A DNA stretch of 64,000 nucleotides from Bradyrhizobium guangdongense (GTDB lineage: Bacteria > Pseudomonadota > Alphaproteobacteria > Rhizobiales > Xanthobacteraceae), in the NCBI RefSeq assembly GCF_004114975.1, contig NZ_CP030051.1, positions 5,146,001-5,210,000 on the forward strand, given 5' to 3'. The translations under genes and the position numbers were made by a program. The notes below the pieces were generated by a model. The model had not been told where the DNA came from. It searched no databases and saw nothing but the letters and a program-made list of their open reading frames with translations. Below, one piece after another: positions 61,072 through 64,000 of this stretch; position 1 is the stretch's first letter; the number at the start of each line of letters is the position of its first letter.

Positions 61072-62259
61072 ATGCTCAAATCCAGCCGCCGTCTTTTCAT
61101 TCAATCCCTTGCATTCGGAGCCGGCGTTCTCGGCGCCGCCAAATCCGCGCTGGCAGCGCCCGATGGACATGCCGCCGGCTACGACGTTGCTCCCGCATCC
61201 GAATTCCTGAAGACGATCCCACGCAAATCGGGTGATCCCGTGGTGTTCACCGCATCGCTCGACAAGGGGCCGATCAAGGCCACCTCCGGCGGCTGGGCGC
61301 GCGAGGTCACGGCCCGCACCCTTCCGCTCGCGACCGGAATTGCCGGCGCGCACCTCTTCGTCAACGCCGGGGGTGCCCGCGAGATGCATTGGCATAATTC
61401 GGCCGAATGGGCCTATGTCGTCGACGGCCATTGCCAGGTGACGGTGGTCGATCCCGAGGGCCAGCTCGAAGTGGTCAATCTCGCTCCCGGTGATCTCTGG
61501 TTCTTTCCCAGAGGCCACAGCCATGCCATCCAGACGCTGGGATCCTCCCCCTGCCACGCCATCCTCGCCTTCGATGACGGCCTCTATTCCGAGCACGGCA
61601 CGTTCGGCATCAGCGACTGGATGAGCCGTTACGACGCGCCGACCTTGTCACAGGCGCTTGGCGTATCCACGGAGACCTTCAGCCCGAACCCGAAAGCCGA
61701 GACCTACATCATGCAGGGCGAGGTGCTGGCACTCGACGGTCCGCAGGCAAAAGTCGCACGCGCGCTGGACCGCGACCGCACCCACCGTTTCCCGCTGATG
61801 GCGCAGAAGCCGCGCGTGAGCACCGCCGGCGGGCAGCTTTACGTCGCCTCCGCCAAGGAGTTTCCGGTTTCTAGCACCATGACCGGGACGGTGCTCAAGC
61901 TCAAACCCGGCGCGATGCACGAGCCGCATTGGCACACCAACGCCAATGAATGGCACTACGTGCTGAAGGGACGCACGCGCGTAACCCTGTTCGCATTCGA
62001 CAAGAGGGTCGCGGTCGCGGAGCTCTCGGCGGGAGAATGCGCCTACATCCCCGCCAATTGCGGTCACTCGATCCAGAACATCGACAAGGACGACGCCGAG
62101 ATGGTCGGCGTGCTCGACAGCGGCACCTACCACGAAAGCAGCCTCGGCGACTGGCTGGCGAAGGCGCCGCGGCACCTGCTCGCCAACAATTTCGGCGTCG
62201 CGGAGGCGGCGGTGGCGAATTTCGGCCGGAAACGGATGGTCATCGCCAGCGCGGCCTGA
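61072..62259 (+). CDS. Tat-exported bicupin, oxalate decarboxylase-like
   Basis: A 395-aa bicupin. The N-terminus SSRRLFIQS (about 4-12) before a hydrophobic stretch is a Tat signal. The first cupin has His106, His108, Glu112 and His151, with the same spacing as the Mn site of OxdC; the second has a matching HWH...E...H set (HWHTNANEW, CGHSIQN). The lid that decides decarboxylation reads SEHGT (SENST in OxdC), keeping the key Glu (174). Oxalate decarboxylation to formate and CO2 is therefore likely, in the periplasm. Stands alone. Confidence 0.85.
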   Translation: MLKSSRRLFIQSLAFGAGVLGAAKSALAAPDGHAAGYDVAPASEFLKTIPRKSGDPVVFTASLDKGPIKATSGGWAREVTARTLPLATGIAGAHLFVNAGGAREMHWHNSAEWAYVVDGHCQVTVVDPEGQLEVVNLAPGDLWFFPRGHSHAIQTLGSSPCHAILAFDDGLYSEHGTFGISDWMSRYDAPTLSQALGVSTETFSPNPKAETYIMQGEVLALDGPQAKVARALDRDRTHRFPLMAQKPRVSTAGGQLYVASAKEFPVSSTMTGTVLKLKPGAMHEPHWHTNANEWHYVLKGRTRVTLFAFDKRVAVAELSAGECAYIPANCGHSIQNIDKDDAEMVGVLDSGTYHESSLGDWLAKAPRHLLANNFGVAEAAVANFGRKRMVIASAA

Positions 62260-62344
62260 GCGCTCCGTCACGCCGGAGGCGCCGTCATCGAACTGTCACC
62301 GAATGTGCCGAGACGTGTCTGTCTCTGCACATTCGGGACCTGCC

Positions 62345-64000
62345 ATGGATTATTTCAAGCGCTTCAACTTCCTGTTCGCCGCACCCGTGTTCGACGCCGA
62401 CGACCTCGAGGGTCTCCGCTTCAACCAGATCATCGAGGAGATCCAGCGCTCCGGCTTCGAGGTGGTCCGGGCACGCAAGCTGGAGGACGCCGAGATCGCG
62501 GTGCAGACCGATGCCGCGATCGGCTGCATGGTGGTGGACTGGGGCAAGAAGGGGCTGGAGGGCAAGACCTCGGCCCTGATCAATCTGATGCGACGCCGCG
62601 GCCTCGATTTCCCGATCATCCTCCTGATCCGGCGCAAGCGCTTCGAGGATTTGCCGGTCGAGGTGCTCGACTTCATCGACGGCTATGTCTTCCTGTCCGA
62701 GGAGACGCCGACCTTCATCGCCAAGAATTTGATCAGCCGGCTCAAGCAATATGCCGAGACGCTGAAGACGCCGTTCTTCGGCGCGCTGGTCGACTACGCC
62801 GAGGAAGGCAACCAGCTCTGGACCTGCCCGGGTCACAATGGCGGCGTGTTCTACAACCGCAGCCCGATCGGCCGCGTCTTCGTCGAGCATCTCGGCGAAT
62901 CCGTGTTCCGCGACGACCTCGACAATTCCGTGCTCGACCTCGGCGACCTCCTCACCCATGAAGGGCCGGCGCTGAAGGCGCAAAAGGAGGCGGCGGCGAT
63001 TTTCGGCGCGGAAAAGACCTATTTCGTGCTCAACGGCACCTCGACCTCGAACAAGGTCGCGCTCGGTGCGCTGGTCACCGACGGCGATCTCGTGCTGTTC
63101 GACCGCAACAACCACAAGGCCGCCCATCACGGCGCGCTGATGATCGGCGGCGGCATCCCCGTCTACGTCCCGACCATCCGCAACGCCTGGGGCCTGATCG
63201 GCCCGATGCGCTGGGACGTGCTGGACGAGAACGCCTTGCGCGAGGCGATCCGCAATCATCCTCTGGTGACGGACAAGAATGCCTGGCGCAAGGAGCGGCC
63301 GTTCCGCGTCGCCGTGGTCGAGCAATGCACTTATGACGGCACGATCCACAATGCCGAAATGATCCTGAAACGGATCGGCCACCTCTGCGAATACATCCTG
63401 TTCGACGAAGCCTGGGCCGGCTTCATGAAATTCCACCTGCTCTATGCCGGCCGGTTCGCGATGGGCCTTGCCAACCTTCCGCCGGAGGCGCCAGGCATCA
63501 TTGCAACCCAATCGACCCACAAGCAGCTCGCGAGCTTCTCGCAGGCATCGCAAATCCACATCAGGGACCGCCATATCCGCGGCCAGAAGCGGCGCGTCGA
63601 GCATCGCCGCTTCAACGAGAGCTTCATGCAGCACGCCTCGACCTCGCCGTTCTATCCGCTGTTCGCATCCCTCGACGTCGGCGCGCAGATGATGAAAGGG
63701 CGATCGGGCGAAGTGCTGTGGGACGACACGATCCGCCTCGGCATCGAGCTGCGCAAGAAGATCCGCGCGATGCGCCGGGAGTTCGAGGAGAAGGAGCAGA
63801 AGGAGGACCGCCGCTGGTTCTTCGAGCCCTTCGTCCCGGATCGTGTCGCCATTCCCGACGTCAGCCGCCCTGGCGCCGCGCACAATGTCGCCTGGGAGAC
63901 GCTGTCAACCGACGAGCTCGCCACCAATCCGGCACTCTGGCAGCTCGCCCCCGACAGCAATTGGCACGGCTTCCCTGGCATGGCCGAGGGTTTCGCCATG
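62345..64000 (+). CDS. Orn/Lys/Arg decarboxylase (PLP, class III fold), C-terminus off right edge
   Basis: The first 552 residues of a PLP-dependent basic amino-acid decarboxylase. A wing domain (about 1-125) is followed by the catalytic domain; the PLP lysine is Lys393 in TQSTHKQLASFSQAS. NHKAAHHGALMIGG, FDEAWAGFMKFH and the GHNGGVF segment are typical. Full length of the family is about 710-780 aa. Ornithine, arginine or lysine as substrate cannot be told from the visible part. Polyamine synthesis or acid resistance would be the pathways involved. Confidence 0.9.
   Translation, partial: MDYFKRFNFLFAAPVFDADDLEGLRFNQIIEEIQRSGFEVVRARKLEDAEIAVQTDAAIGCMVVDWGKKGLEGKTSALINLMRRRGLDFPIILLIRRKRFEDLPVEVLDFIDGYVFLSEETPTFIAKNLISRLKQYAETLKTPFFGALVDYAEEGNQLWTCPGHNGGVFYNRSPIGRVFVEHLGESVFRDDLDNSVLDLGDLLTHEGPALKAQKEAAAIFGAEKTYFVLNGTSTSNKVALGALVTDGDLVLFDRNNHKAAHHGALMIGGGIPVYVPTIRNAWGLIGPMRWDVLDENALREAIRNHPLVTDKNAWRKERPFRVAVVEQCTYDGTIHNAEMILKRIGHLCEYILFDEAWAGFMKFHLLYAGRFAMGLANLPPEAPGIIATQSTHKQLASFSQASQIHIRDRHIRGQKRRVEHRRFNESFMQHASTSPFYPLFASLDVGAQMMKGRSGEVLWDDTIRLGIELRKKIRAMRREFEEKEQKEDRRWFFEPFVPDRVAIPDVSRPGAAHNVAWETLSTDELATNPALWQLAPDSNWHGFPGMAEGFAM

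Noticed and set aside
62285..63883. 532-codon open frame on the minus strand opposite the decarboxylase gene
   Set aside because: It is exactly antisense to a well-conserved decarboxylase, has the Arg/Asp/His-rich composition of a shadow frame, and matches no family. Long antisense frames are expected at this GC content.

Overview
The window is GC-rich alphaproteobacterial chromosome, most likely Bradyrhizobium or a close relative. The evidence is the gene content (c-type nitric oxide reductase cluster with FixK-type boxes, ChvE-type sugar transport, an NrtA/TauA-type transporter), dense GTG/TTG starts, ATGA/GTGA overlaps inside operons, and small interspersed palindromic repeats of the kind common in Rhizobiales. 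I saw no rRNA, tRNA, CRISPR, phage or insertion sequence, so this is metabolic chromosome rather than a mobile island.

Layout. 1-2.9 kb: late cobalamin synthesis (cobD running off the left edge, cobU/cobP, cobS, bluB). 3-6.3 kb: a secreted epoxide-hydrolase-like protein, an actinobacterial-type DapD, a membrane protein and a possible 47-aa ORF. 6.4-9.1 kb: a LysR regulator divergent from an MhqO-like ring-cleavage dioxygenase and an MhqD-like hydrolase. 9.3-17.3 kb: an amidase plus a complete peptide-type ABC importer, with a divergent LysR regulator. 17.3-26.8 kb: a polyol/sugar-alcohol operon (SorC regulator, HAD phosphatase, SBP, two permeases, ATPase, SDR dehydrogenase, FGGY kinase, PfkB kinase). 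26.8-32.5 kb: norEF-norCBQD with two FixK/NnrR-type palindromes and a divergent 51-aa membrane ORF.

33-46.8 kb: a long run on the minus strand that combines a YtfQRT/YjfF-type transporter, a FadR-type GntR regulator, a galactose/arabinose 1-dehydrogenase, a mutarotase, an SMP-30 lactonase and a ChvE-GguA-GguB transporter. A FAH-family keto-deoxy-sugar-acid dehydratase-like gene lies just upstream. Together they cover import plus the first and probably a later step of oxidative (non-phosphorylating) pentose/hexose breakdown; the aldonate dehydratase is not here.

46.9-56.6 kb is the most unusual part. It has an AprA/AsfA-like flavoprotein, an AprB/AsfB-like 2[4Fe-4S] ferredoxin, a HEAT-repeat protein, a ferredoxin-NADP reductase, a lone DUF971 protein, a Crp-type regulator, a NrtA/TauA-type ABC importer whose binding protein carries a NosL-like C-terminal domain, and a YeiH-type sulfite/sulfate exporter candidate. 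Three intergenic regions here share a CAAYTARTYG-type motif, which suggests one regulon. My working hypothesis is a reductive, ferredoxin-fed sulfonate (or other oxyanion-ester) desulfonation system.

56.7-64 kb: a small membrane protein, a HAPMO-like Baeyer-Villiger monooxygenase, alanine dehydrogenase with a divergent Lrp regulator, a Tat-exported oxalate-decarboxylase-like bicupin, and an Orn/Lys/Arg decarboxylase truncated by the right edge.
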